Positions 1 through 6,356 of a stretch of DNA of 8,593 nt are shown in pieces; position 1 is the stretch's first letter, and every line of letters starts with the position of its first letter. This DNA comes from a bacterium (GTDB lineage: Bacteria > CG03). The position numbers and the translations under genes are program-made. The stretch covers positions 1-8,593 of the forward strand of contig VMTI01000212.1 in assembly GCA_013791675.1 (NCBI GenBank), in the 5' to 3' direction. The notes below the pieces were generated by a model, which saw only the letters and a program-made list of their open reading frames with translations, had not been told where the DNA came from and ran no database searches.

Positions 1-138
1 CATATCTAATGCTGTTGCAATAACAGTGATGGCTATAGTTCCAATAATCATATATGCCCAATACATCAATCTATTTTTCTTTCTCACTGATATCTTCTTA
101 TTCTGCAAATCTTGATTATTTATTTCGTGTTCTATCAT
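1..138 (-). CDS. N-terminal fragment of a membrane-anchored protein (cut by window edge)
   Basis: An open frame starts with ATG at 138 and stays open for 46 codons to the window edge, so only the N-terminus is visible. Residues 1-23 are hydrophilic, rich in Asn and Gln and then strongly basic (KKISVRKKNR). Residues 24-44 are hydrophobic (LMYWAYMIIGTIAITVIATAL) and look like one transmembrane helix. The basic stretch before the helix suggests a cytoplasmic N-terminus. I do not recognise the family. Codons are AT-rich (ATA, AAT, TTA, AGA), unlike the genes to the right. A good extended -10 promoter lies about 50 bases upstream, so this gene is probably transcribed separately from the formate dehydrogenase cluster. 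The Shine-Dalgarno signal is weak. A real gene is likely but not certain from 46 codons. Confidence 0.5.
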   Translation of the reverse strand, partial: MIEHEINNQDLQNKKISVRKKNRLMYWAYMIIGTIAITVIATALDM

Positions 139-184
139 CTCAACTTATGTATTCCGTGTGTACGCCAATTGTTTTCATATTGAG

Positions 185-193
185 ATTATACCA
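185..193 (-). promoter_or_regulatory. Extended -10 promoter for the left-edge gene
   Basis: On the minus strand the sequence reads TGGTATAAT, a perfect TATAAT hexamer (185-190) preceded by the TGn extension. There is no good -35 hexamer at 17 bases, which is acceptable for extended -10 promoters. The predicted transcript start is near 178, about 40 bases before the ATG at 138. This is a sequence match only; the surrounding DNA is AT-rich, so chance matches are easier here. Confidence 0.5.
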
Positions 194-262
194 AATGACA
201 GATCAATTCATAGCATAAATGTGTATATATCTGATGGAACCTGCAAGAATATTTTGGGTTTT

Positions 263-296
263 AAAAAGCAAGCATTCTAACAGAAATATAGCTTTT
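263..296 (-). terminator. Possible weak intrinsic terminator of the fdh-tup operon
   Basis: About 28 bases after the last stop codon, the minus strand has AAAAGC at 296-291 and GCTTTTT at 269-263, which can pair over six base pairs. A small inner stem (TTCT/AGAA) lies in the long loop, and the outer stem runs into five T residues. The stem is A/T-rich and the T tract short, so this is a weak candidate. Its position, right after the last gene and before the next promoter, is what makes it plausible. Confidence 0.3.
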
Positions 297-324
297 ACTA
301 TCCCCTCGTCCAGGTTGCTGATGG

Positions 325-879
325 CTATTTGAGTTTTGAGGCGACGAGGCCGGCGAGGACGGCGGCGTCTTCCGTGACGAATATTTTCTTTATGCTCCCG
401 TCAAAAAGAACGCTGGCGTCTGCCGGGAATTCATCGTCCTGACCGAATACAGCAATAAGAACGGGCACACCTTCAAAGGGATATAATTTTACAGAACAAT
501 CTCCGGCAGATTCTTTGCTGACGCCCGGGCGATCAAGGTTTACAAGAAGCTTTTCGGGATTCGCGCCGTATTTTCTTATTACCGGTTCCACCGCGCGTTT
601 TCTGAAAGCCGGATAATATATTTCCCCACCGTCCATTTCTTTAAAAGAAATCCATTTACCCGTTTCCTCGGGCAGACCTTCAATTTTTTTTATTAAGTAA
701 TGTAAAATGAGGACCGCGATAAAATCAGGTACGATTTTTCCGCTGACAGCGTCTGTCAGCGTGCGCTTCAAAATATCAACGGGATATTCATCGGAAAAAA
801 AACCGACGGAAATATTTTTTTCATCCGTTATTTCGCCCAATTTATTATAGGCCTTATCTAACGCCGCATTATACCCCAT
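325..879 (-). CDS. DUF3786 family protein of unknown function
   Basis: This is a 184-residue soluble protein with no signal peptide or membrane helix. It resembles the DUF3786 family as I know it: a hydrophobic stretch with LHYL at 59-62, WISF at 76-79, a Gly-Gly then YYPAF at 88-92, and a C-terminal segment with DDEFPADASVLFD at 148-160 followed by TED at 169-171. Some family members are, as I recall, joined to iron-sulfur domains, but this one has a single cysteine (Cys128) and cannot bind a cluster alone. The start is ATG at 879: AGAGG at 886-890 lies six bases upstream, while the in-frame TTG at 882 would be only three bases away. It overlaps the MOSC gene by 11 bases and is the last gene of the cluster. 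That context suggests a role in Mo/W cofactor handling or formate metabolism, but this is inference; no biochemical function is established to my knowledge. Confidence 0.85.
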   Translation of the reverse strand: MGYNAALDKAYNKLGEITDEKNISVGFFSDEYPVDILKRTLTDAVSGKIVPDFIAVLILHYLIKKIEGLPEETGKWISFKEMDGGEIYYPAFRKRAVEPVIRKYGANPEKLLVNLDRPGVSKESAGDCSVKLYPFEGVPVLIAVFGQDDEFPADASVLFDGSIKKIFVTEDAAVLAGLVASKLK

Positions 880-1318
880 CAATAACCTCTATTTTATCTC
901 CTGTTTTAATTTCTCCGCCTTTGATGACAGCGGCGAATATACCAAGTGAGGGCAATCTGCATTTTGCCTCCTCTTTGTAGAACTTACACGGCTTTTGGCA
1001 TATTTTACCTGATTCTGTCACCTTCAAAACCGCATTCCCCGCTTTCATATCGGTTCCCGGTTTAATTTCTCCCACCCTTATACCTGATACAGTAATATTC
1101 TCGCCAAAACCGGCGCAGCCAATTTTGTCTCCGCTGGCTTTCAGTTCATCAAAACTCTCTTTTGTGAAAAGACTGACCTGCCTCTCACCCGGGCCGCCAT
1201 GAATATCACCCTCAAAACCGTGATTTTCCCTCAGGTATCCCGACGCTATGTTCTCCTTCATTCCTTTCCTTACGCTTACGCGTATTGCTATTATTTCCCC
1301 TTTTGAATTATCTACCAT
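869..1318 (-). CDS. MOSC domain protein, likely Mo/W cofactor sulfur handling
   Basis: This 149-residue protein is essentially a stand-alone MOSC domain, the module also found at the C-terminus of Moco sulfurase and in YiiM-like proteins. Visible family features are GFEGDIHGG at 34-42, RQVSL at 46-50, GFGENI at 70-75, and a cysteine-rich stretch with Cys107, Cys111 and Cys120 followed by LPSLGIF and the closing GGEIKTGD. MOSC domains are thought to bind molybdopterin or carry sulfur; the three cysteines could hold a persulfide, which is inference. The same small MOSC type is often fused to or beside MoaB/MogA-like proteins; here it follows moeA, with its ATG sharing seven bases with the moeA stop (ATGGTAG). 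A strong Shine-Dalgarno is absent, so translation is probably coupled to moeA. The family call is firm; the exact reaction is not known. Confidence 0.88.
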   Translation of the reverse strand: MVDNSKGEIIAIRVSVRKGMKENIASGYLRENHGFEGDIHGGPGERQVSLFTKESFDELKASGDKIGCAGFGENITVSGIRVGEIKPGTDMKAGNAVLKVTESGKICQKPCKFYKEEAKCRLPSLGIFAAVIKGGEIKTGDKIEVIDGV

Positions 1319-2493
1319 AGCAGGAATTCCATCATACTCCCTTTTTTAAAACTTCTTGTTTTGCCGTCGGCAATCATAAACGCATTCGCTTTAGTAAGAG
1401 AATAAATATCCGCCGAGCCGCTATATCTCTCAAGCGGATAGAGATAATAACCGCCGGCTTTTTCTACCGCTTTAACAGGATAGAAATGTTTTCTGCCGGG
1501 GTGGTGACTGAATTTTCTCCTGAGTTCTCCTTTCCTGAATTCCAGGGTGGGAATTTTACCCGACATTTTTTCCAGTGCGGGTTTTATAAACAACAAAAAT
1601 GAAATAAAAGTTGAAACAGGGTTTCCCGGCGTACCCAGAACAAATGTATTTTTTCCGGCGCCGAAATAAACCGGTTTGCCGGGTTTCATTCGGATCTTGT
1701 GAAATATCTTCCTGATACCGCATTTCTTCAAGACATCAGGGACAAGATCATAATCTCCGACCGAGACCCCGCCGGTGACAATAAAAAAATCACTTTTAAG
1801 TCCCCTGCGTACTGATTTTTCCAGACTACTGCTTGTATCTGCCGCGATTCCCAGATAATCAACCTCAAAATTTAAATCCTTGAGCAGCGCGACAAGCATC
1901 TGGCCGTTGTTATTAAATATATCTCCCTTCCTAAGACTGCCGCCCGGCTCCACAAGCTCATCACCGGTGTTAAGAACAGCTACAGCGGGTTTTCTGAAAA
2001 CTTTTAACCTTTTACGCCCAAGCCCCGCAATTATCGAGACCTCCGGCCCTCTTATGATTGTTCCCTTCTTTAGAATAATTGAACCCTTCCTTACGTCCTC
2101 TCCTTTCAAACAAATGTTGCTACCTTTTTCAATATTTTTTAAAATCTCCACATCTCCCGACGTATCTTCTATCATAACAACGCAGTCAGCGCCCGCAGGA
2201 ACCGGAGCGCCGGTCATTATCTTGAAGCACTCACCTTTATAAATTTTCTCTGCTATAAATTCACCTGCTTTGATAATGCCCTTACATCTGAGTTTTACCG
2301 GGACTTTCTTTATATCCTGCGCCCTGACAGCGTAACCGTCCATAGCTGACTTGTTGAACGGAGGAAAATCGTATCCCGACTTTATATCGTCGGCGAGAAC
2401 ACTCCCCATAGCTTCAGTAATATCAACCTCCGCGGGTTTCAACCGGCTTACCCTGTTAAAGATATTTTTTCTGGCTTCTTCAAACTCAATCAT
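1312..2493 (-). CDS. moeA: Molybdopterin molybdenumtransferase MoeA (probably loads tungsten here)
   Basis: MoeA inserts molybdate or tungstate into adenylylated molybdopterin in the cytoplasm. The 393-residue length is normal. Motifs in order are PPFNKSAMDGYA at 44-55, TGAPVPAGAD at 94-103, GEDVRKG at 131-137, NTGDELVEPG at 175-184, TGGVSVGDYD at 240-249, MKPGKP at 269-274 and GTPGNPVS at 287-294, ending in the C-terminal beta domain (SGSAD). The acidic and basic residues known to matter in E. coli MoeA appear kept: Asp52, Asp133, Glu179, Asp219, Asp247, Lys270 and Lys273 are the likely equivalents. Two ATG codons lie in tandem at 2496 and 2493; GAGGTG at 2499-2504 is two bases from the first and five from the second, so 2493 is preferred. 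The gene starts on the tupC stop codon, so it is coupled to the metal importer. A tungsten preference is inferred from that context, not from residues. Confidence 0.95.
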   Translation of the reverse strand: MIEFEEARKNIFNRVSRLKPAEVDITEAMGSVLADDIKSGYDFPPFNKSAMDGYAVRAQDIKKVPVKLRCKGIIKAGEFIAEKIYKGECFKIMTGAPVPAGADCVVMIEDTSGDVEILKNIEKGSNICLKGEDVRKGSIILKKGTIIRGPEVSIIAGLGRKRLKVFRKPAVAVLNTGDELVEPGGSLRKGDIFNNNGQMLVALLKDLNFEVDYLGIAADTSSSLEKSVRRGLKSDFFIVTGGVSVGDYDLVPDVLKKCGIRKIFHKIRMKPGKPVYFGAGKNTFVLGTPGNPVSTFISFLLFIKPALEKMSGKIPTLEFRKGELRRKFSHHPGRKHFYPVKAVEKAGGYYLYPLERYSGSADIYSLTKANAFMIADGKTRSFKKGSMMEFLLW

Positions 2494-3473
2494 CATATCA
2501 CCTCTATCTCTGTCGCCTTGAAAACCGCAAACACTTCCGTCCCGATTTCAAGGTTCATCTCTTTAAACGATTTGCATGTTATAAGCACATGCAATTTTAC
2601 ACCAGCATCAACCACGAGGTCAACCGCGCCGTGCCTATCCGCAATGCCGACAACTTTTCCCTTCAAGCTGTTAAGGGCGCTGGAATCAAACCTTTTTTTT
2701 GCAACAATTATGCTTTTCGGATTAATACAGATTGAAGCGGTTCCTGTTCTATCCGTTGCCACGGAAATTTCCGCGCCGTCAGACAGCCGGACTTTTTTAA
2801 CATCTTCACCGCCGCTGAGATTTACTCTGAAAACATTCCAAAGAGGAGTATCATTGAAACTGCCGTTTGCAAGAAACAGTATATTCCCGGGCAGGGTCAG
2901 TCTATACGCCTGGTTTAAATCATGGGTGGTCATAATAACCGTTTTTCCCGAATGTCTCACAAGATTTAAAACAGCCCCCTCAATTATATCCGAGTTCATC
3001 CTGTCTATATTAGCGGTTATCTCGTCAAAAAGAAGTACCCTTGTATCCAGAACCATCGCCCTTGCAATTGCGGCGCGTTTCTTTTCTCCCGCGGAAAGAG
3101 TGCGTATGTCTCTGTTACGGAACTCCCATATACCTAAATCTTCCATCACGGGTTGTATTATTTCTTCAATCCTGTTTTTTTCAACAGAGCGAAAAATAAG
3201 CCCCATCGCGACATTCTTCCCGACGGTCGTCCTGAAATAATAAGGATCCTGCATGACCATAGTCACGTCTCTCCGATTATATTTGCCGCCGCCTAATATA
3301 ACATCCCCTTCGTCCGGGATATCCAGAAAAGCCATAATGTTCAGAAGAGTCGTCTTGCCTGAACCGTTCGGCCCATAGACAACAAAAAAGCCGCCTTCTT
3401 CTATATTAAGCGAAGATATATTCAGTACCGGCTTGGCGTCGTAACTTTTCCTGAGATTCTTCAGTCTATACAT
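2493..3473 (-). CDS. tupC: Tungstate/molybdate ABC transporter ATP-binding protein with C-terminal Mop domain
   Basis: This is the cytoplasmic ATPase of the importer, 326 residues. The ABC domain shows Walker A GPNGSGKTT at 34-42, the Q-loop glutamine at 75, the signature LSAGE at 126-130 (Ala in place of the usual Gly), Walker B VLLFDE at 146-151 with catalytic Glu151, and the switch His184 in TTHD. The region from about residue 265 (ALNSLKGKVVGI) to the end (FKATEIEVI) is a Mop/TOBE domain, the oxyanion-binding module of molybdate and tungstate systems. In some ModC proteins this domain senses cytoplasmic oxyanion and shuts the transporter; the same is likely here but not shown. The ATG at 3473 overlaps the tupB stop by eight bases and has GAGG four bases upstream. 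The neighbours tupA and tupB name the substrate; ModC or WtpC are the alternative labels. Confidence 0.92.
   Translation of the reverse strand: MYRLKNLRKSYDAKPVLNISSLNIEEGGFFVVYGPNGSGKTTLLNIMAFLDIPDEGDVILGGGKYNRRDVTMVMQDPYYFRTTVGKNVAMGLIFRSVEKNRIEEIIQPVMEDLGIWEFRNRDIRTLSAGEKKRAAIARAMVLDTRVLLFDEITANIDRMNSDIIEGAVLNLVRHSGKTVIMTTHDLNQAYRLTLPGNILFLANGSFNDTPLWNVFRVNLSGGEDVKKVRLSDGAEISVATDRTGTASICINPKSIIVAKKRFDSSALNSLKGKVVGIADRHGAVDLVVDAGVKLHVLITCKSFKEMNLEIGTEVFAVFKATEIEVI
2499..2504 (-). promoter_or_regulatory. Shine-Dalgarno of moeA, decides between tandem ATGs
   Basis: GAGGTG on the minus strand lies inside the last codons of tupC. It is two bases from the ATG at 2496 and five bases from the ATG at 2493. 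The second spacing is much closer to the usual 5-9 bases, so the start at 2493 is favoured. Confidence 0.55.
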
Positions 3474-4158
3474 ATTTCCTCTTAATGACCTGCAAGACTA
3501 TATTTACCGTAAAAGCTATCGCGAGCAGAATTATTCCAAGGGCAAAGGCGAGAGAAAATTCTCCCCTGGAAGTTTCAAAAGCTATAGCTGTCGTGATGTT
3601 TCGCGTGTAATTTCTGATATTTCCCCCGAGCATCATTGAAACGCCGACCTCGGCAAATATTCTGCCGAACCCCGCAATCACGGCGGCGGCAATCATACCG
3701 CGCATTTCGGAGGCAAGCGCCAGTAAAGACCTGAATTCCCCCGCACCGAGGGTAACGGCCGTTTTTCTTATCCTGTCATCCGCATTTTCCAGGGCAGCCA
3801 GCGTCAGCGCCGTGATTATCGGGCTTGCAAGAACGACCTGCCCTATAATCATTGCATAAGGCGTATAGAGTAATTCAAAACTTCCCAAAAGACCCTGTCT
3901 GCATACAAAAGAATAGACAAGAAGCCCGACAATAACAGTAGGAAGGGCCATCAGCGTATTTAAAACGGTAACCAGCGCGCTTTTTCCTTTAAACCGCTTT
4001 GTCGCGATTATAAAAGCGGCAGGAAGACTCAGAAGCGTAGAAATAATTACGGATACTCCGGTTATCCACAGTGACGTCCATACTACACGCAGAAATTCAG
4101 GATCCAGTCGCCCTATGAGTATCAACGACTCACTGAGGCTGTTTAGAATAAAAGACAT
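3466..4158 (-). CDS. tupB: Tungstate ABC transporter permease TupB
   Basis: This is the membrane channel subunit, about 230 residues with five or six hydrophobic helices, for example around VVWTSLWITGVSVIISTLLS, LMALPTVIVGLLVYSF and the C-terminal ALGIILLAIAFTVNIVL. Features that fit TupB are LMALPTVIVGLLVY, the EAA-like cytoplasmic loop (TLGAGEFRSL, then the Gly and IFAEVG) that docks on the ATPase, and MMLGGNI followed by TRNITTAIA. The start chosen is ATG at 4158, four bases after the tupA stop, because MSFILNSLSESL resembles the usual N-terminus of this family. An in-frame TTG at 4176, inside tupA, would add six residues; neither start has a convincing Shine-Dalgarno, which suggests coupling to tupA translation. 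It overlaps tupC by eight bases. Helix count is by eye. Confidence 0.92.
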   Translation of the reverse strand: MSFILNSLSESLILIGRLDPEFLRVVWTSLWITGVSVIISTLLSLPAAFIIATKRFKGKSALVTVLNTLMALPTVIVGLLVYSFVCRQGLLGSFELLYTPYAMIIGQVVLASPIITALTLAALENADDRIRKTAVTLGAGEFRSLLALASEMRGMIAAAVIAGFGRIFAEVGVSMMLGGNIRNYTRNITTAIAFETSRGEFSLAFALGIILLAIAFTVNIVLQVIKRKYV

Positions 4159-4162
4159 AATG

Positions 4163-4963
4163 TTAAAGCGGTTCAAAAAGAATTTTTCCGTTCTTTTTGA
4201 ATTCTGCCGCTTTTTTCCTGCCGTTTCCCGAACTTATCCATTCAATGAACACTTCCGCTTCCGCCCGTTTTACGTGAGGATGCCGCGCGGGATTGACCAT
4301 CATCACCGAATAGATGTTCTTCAGATTAACCGTATCCTCGAACACAGAGACCAGGCCGATCTTAGATTTGAAGGAAATAAATGTACCCCTATCCACTAGG
4401 CAGCAGCCCCGCTTTTCATCAGCGATTGTTAACGTCGCTCCCATCCCCTGACCGGTCTCCATATACCATTTACCCTGCGGCGCGATACCCGCTTTGCTCC
4501 ATATGCCCATTTCCTTTACGTGGGTTCCCGAATTGTCACCCCGTGAAACAAATAATAATTTATCTTCAGCTATCTTTGCGAATACCTGCGATACGCTTTT
4601 AAAATTATTAAAGGTCTTAACCGTGTCTTCGGTCCCCGCAAGTATAAAGTCATTCCACAATATTTCTGTCCTGTTGACGCCGAAACCCCGCTCAATAAAC
4701 TTTTTTTCCATTACAGGGGCGTGCGAAAGAACAATATCCACGTCCCCATTCTCCGCGTGTTTCAGCGCCTTGCCCGTACCGCAGGCAACGGCATGTATTC
4801 TTATTCCTGTATCCTTTTCAAATGCCGGAATAAGAACATCCAGCAGCCCGGAATTCTCGACGCTGGTTGTTGTTGCCATCTTTACAGTATTTCTGCGTCC
4901 GTATTTTACTGTTAACAAAATTATCAATAATCCCAATACACCTGATACAATAATTTTTTTCAT
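4163..4963 (-). CDS. tupA: Tungstate ABC transporter substrate-binding protein TupA
   Basis: This 266-residue protein captures the oxyanion outside the cytoplasmic membrane. Residues 4-19 form a hydrophobic segment after MKK, which serves as signal peptide or membrane anchor. The TupA hallmark ATTTS lies at 30-34 (TTTS at 31-34), followed by SGLLD at 38-42. Other family features are GTGKAL at 62-67, NGDVDIVLSHAP at 72-83, WNDF at 103-106, SRGDNSGTH at 140-148 and ETGQGMG at 169-175. Arg141 is a candidate for the arginine linked to tungstate selectivity in TupA, by analogy. These motifs separate it from ModA and WtpA. No lipobox cysteine follows the hydrophobic segment, so it is not an obvious lipoprotein. 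It starts 45 bases after fdhD, the widest gap in the cluster, with only a weak, distant GAGAG upstream. Tungstate over molybdate is inferred from the family. Confidence 0.93.
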   Translation of the reverse strand: MKKIIVSGVLGLLIILLTVKYGRRNTVKMATTTSVENSGLLDVLIPAFEKDTGIRIHAVACGTGKALKHAENGDVDIVLSHAPVMEKKFIERGFGVNRTEILWNDFILAGTEDTVKTFNNFKSVSQVFAKIAEDKLLFVSRGDNSGTHVKEMGIWSKAGIAPQGKWYMETGQGMGATLTIADEKRGCCLVDRGTFISFKSKIGLVSVFEDTVNLKNIYSVMMVNPARHPHVKRAEAEVFIEWISSGNGRKKAAEFKKNGKILFEPL

Positions 4964-5008
4964 CTTCTGTTTTTAATCTCTCGCCTGTTATCTTTTATTT
5001 AATCTTCC

Positions 5009-5773
5009 TCATATTATCCTGTCCTCCGCGGAATAAACATTCATTCTTCCGCCTCGGACAAAACCCGCGAGAGTCAAATTCCACTCTCTTGCCAGTTTGA
5101 CCGCCTGGTCAGTAGGGGCCCCTCTTGAAACGATAATACAAACGCCTGTTCTCCTTATTTTAAACATTATCTCGCTGGACAATCTTCCTGAAGTGAGCAT
5201 TATCATATTCTCAAAATCCAGTTCCTTTATCAGAGCTTCGCCTATTATCTTATCAAGAGCGTTATGACGGCCTATGTCTTCTTTGAAAACGGTAATTTCC
5301 TTTCCTGAGCTGAAACCCGCGCTATGGACCCCTCCTGTTTTTTTGAATAAGGTAGATTTTTTTTCAAACAGTTTCATCAGGCTCATTATCTTTTCGGCGG
5401 GAACATCAAAACCCTTCTTTAATTTTTTGCGGGGGATTTTATCCAGCATATTGTAAAATATAATACCCCTGCCGCAGCCGGATGAATACATCCTTTTAAA
5501 CAGCATATCACCGGCGGCAAATTTCTTTTTCAGTTTAACATATGCCGTACTGTTATTTTTGTCAATTACAATTTTTTCAATATCCTCAACAGATTTTATT
5601 ATCCCGGATGAATAAAGAAATCCTATACTCAACTCCTTAATGTCAAACGGACTGCATAGGAGAGTGACAAGCTCACTGCCGTCAAGGTCAATCGTCAGCG
5701 GCGCTTCGTCGGTGACAAAGTCCTTTATTTTCGACCTGCCCTTTCGGTCTATTTTCAGTATTTCAGTTTCCAT
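5009..5773 (-). CDS. fdhD: Formate dehydrogenase accessory sulfurtransferase FdhD
   Basis: FdhD moves sulfur from a cysteine desulfurase to the bis-guanylyl Mo/W cofactor, which formate dehydrogenase needs for activity. The 254-residue length is normal. Visible features are the substrate-entry region LCSPFDIKELSIGFLYSSG at 39-57, the cysteine loop SSGCGRG at 97-103, TGGVHSAGF, EDIGRHNALDKIIG, TSGRLSSEI, and the C-terminal VSRGAPTDQAV and LAGFVRGGRMNVY. The loop has a single cysteine, Cys100, where E. coli FdhD has two in a CxxC; single-cysteine loops of this kind are, as far as I recall, common in anaerobes. The ATG at 5773 overlaps mobA by 11 bases with no Shine-Dalgarno, so translation is likely coupled. 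Its place two genes after fdhA fits a dedicated maturase. Confidence 0.96.
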   Translation of the reverse strand: METEILKIDRKGRSKIKDFVTDEAPLTIDLDGSELVTLLCSPFDIKELSIGFLYSSGIIKSVEDIEKIVIDKNNSTAYVKLKKKFAAGDMLFKRMYSSGCGRGIIFYNMLDKIPRKKLKKGFDVPAEKIMSLMKLFEKKSTLFKKTGGVHSAGFSSGKEITVFKEDIGRHNALDKIIGEALIKELDFENMIMLTSGRLSSEIMFKIRRTGVCIIVSRGAPTDQAVKLAREWNLTLAGFVRGGRMNVYSAEDRII

Positions 5774-6356
5774 TGGCTGAAAGCTTTTGCAGGTCTTCCG
5801 GAGTGTTGATATTAATAAAACATTCCATCTCTTCTTTATCTGCTTCTACATATCCGCATTTACAGTTCTCTAAAAGACGCCTCACCGAGAAATCATCTCC
5901 GTCGAGCAGTTCTTCCGTTTTTTCAAGAATGCTTTTTGAATACACTCCGCTGAGCGGCTCAATCCCCTTTCCGGTTTTCGGTATTATGCAGTCATAATCA
6001 CCGTCCGAGGCCGCGCTCAGAATTTTTTTTATGAAACCGGCGTTCAGAAAAGGCATATCGCAGGCGGCGATAAAGACCTTGTCTTTTGAGGTGTGATTTA
6101 ATGCGCTGTGTATTCCCCCGATCGGCCCTTTATCCTTTATGATATCGGCGACAATCACGCACTCGTTCCCGTATTCCTTAAATTTTTCCGGCGTGTTGGT
6201 TACAATTATTATCTCGTCGAAGAGTTCTTTCAGCGCATTGATAGCGCGCCTTATAATTGGAACCCCGTTCATATTAATAAACGCCTTGTCGACGCCGTTC
6301 ATCCTTGAATTTTTCCCCCCGGCCAGTATCGCGCATGAGATATTACTATTCTTCAT
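5763..6356 (-). CDS. mobA: Molybdenum cofactor guanylyltransferase MobA
   Basis: MobA transfers GMP from GTP to the Mo/W pterin cofactor, giving the guanine dinucleotide form that enzymes of the DMSO reductase superfamily, including formate dehydrogenase, require. The 197-residue length is normal. The nucleotide-binding signature LAGGKNSRM is at 11-19 with Lys24 after it. KGPIGGIHSAL at 76-86, CDMPF at 99-103 with the metal-binding Asp100, EPLSGVYS, and the C-terminal NTPEDL at 184-189 complete the family pattern. The ATG at 6356 overlaps the fdhA stop by 11 bases. In many genomes mobA sits apart or with mobB; its place directly after fdhA suggests expression matched to demand for this enzyme. 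No odd residues are seen. Confidence 0.95.
   Translation of the reverse strand: MKNSNISCAILAGGKNSRMNGVDKAFINMNGVPIIRRAINALKELFDEIIIVTNTPEKFKEYGNECVIVADIIKDKGPIGGIHSALNHTSKDKVFIAACDMPFLNAGFIKKILSAASDGDYDCIIPKTGKGIEPLSGVYSKSILEKTEELLDGDDFSVRRLLENCKCGYVEADKEEMECFININTPEDLQKLSANGN

Larger units (their letters stand above)
139..324. other. AT-rich intergenic spacer at the end of the operon
   Basis: These 186 bases separate the stop codon of the DUF3786 gene from the left-edge gene. They hold no convincing coding frame. They contain a possible weak terminator (263-296) and the extended -10 promoter (185-193). The composition is much richer in A and T than the cluster to the right, which fits a transcription-unit boundary. 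Confidence 0.7.

Noticed and set aside
140..178. A 12-residue leader-like frame just upstream of the left-edge gene on the minus strand
   Set aside because: Its ATG coincides with the predicted transcript start, so it would be leaderless, and it shows no run of regulatory codons or attenuator hairpin.
206..220. Imperfect palindrome ATTCATAGCATAAAT near the promoter, considered as an operator
   Set aside because: It has mismatches, is short, and lies in AT-rich DNA where such symmetry arises by chance; it matches no operator I know.
219..332. A 37-residue plus-strand frame across the spacer
   Set aside because: No ribosome site precedes it, it runs into the end of the DUF3786 gene, and the sequence looks random for AT-rich DNA.
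2518..3240. A 240-codon open frame on the plus strand opposite tupC
   Set aside because: It is a mirror frame of a well-supported ABC ATPase; its translation shows no known motif and it has no Shine-Dalgarno. Other plus-strand frames (1880-2242, 4494-4976, 6139-6429, 7523-7845) are rejected for the same reason.
4159..4176. TTG start of tupB at 4176
   Set aside because: It has no Shine-Dalgarno, lies inside tupA, and the ATG at 4158 gives an N-terminus that resembles the family better. It cannot be fully excluded.
4964..5008. Molybdenum/tungsten cofactor riboswitch or ModE operator before tupA
   Set aside because: The 45-base gap is too short for the riboswitch and shows no paired helices, and no ModE-like palindrome is present.
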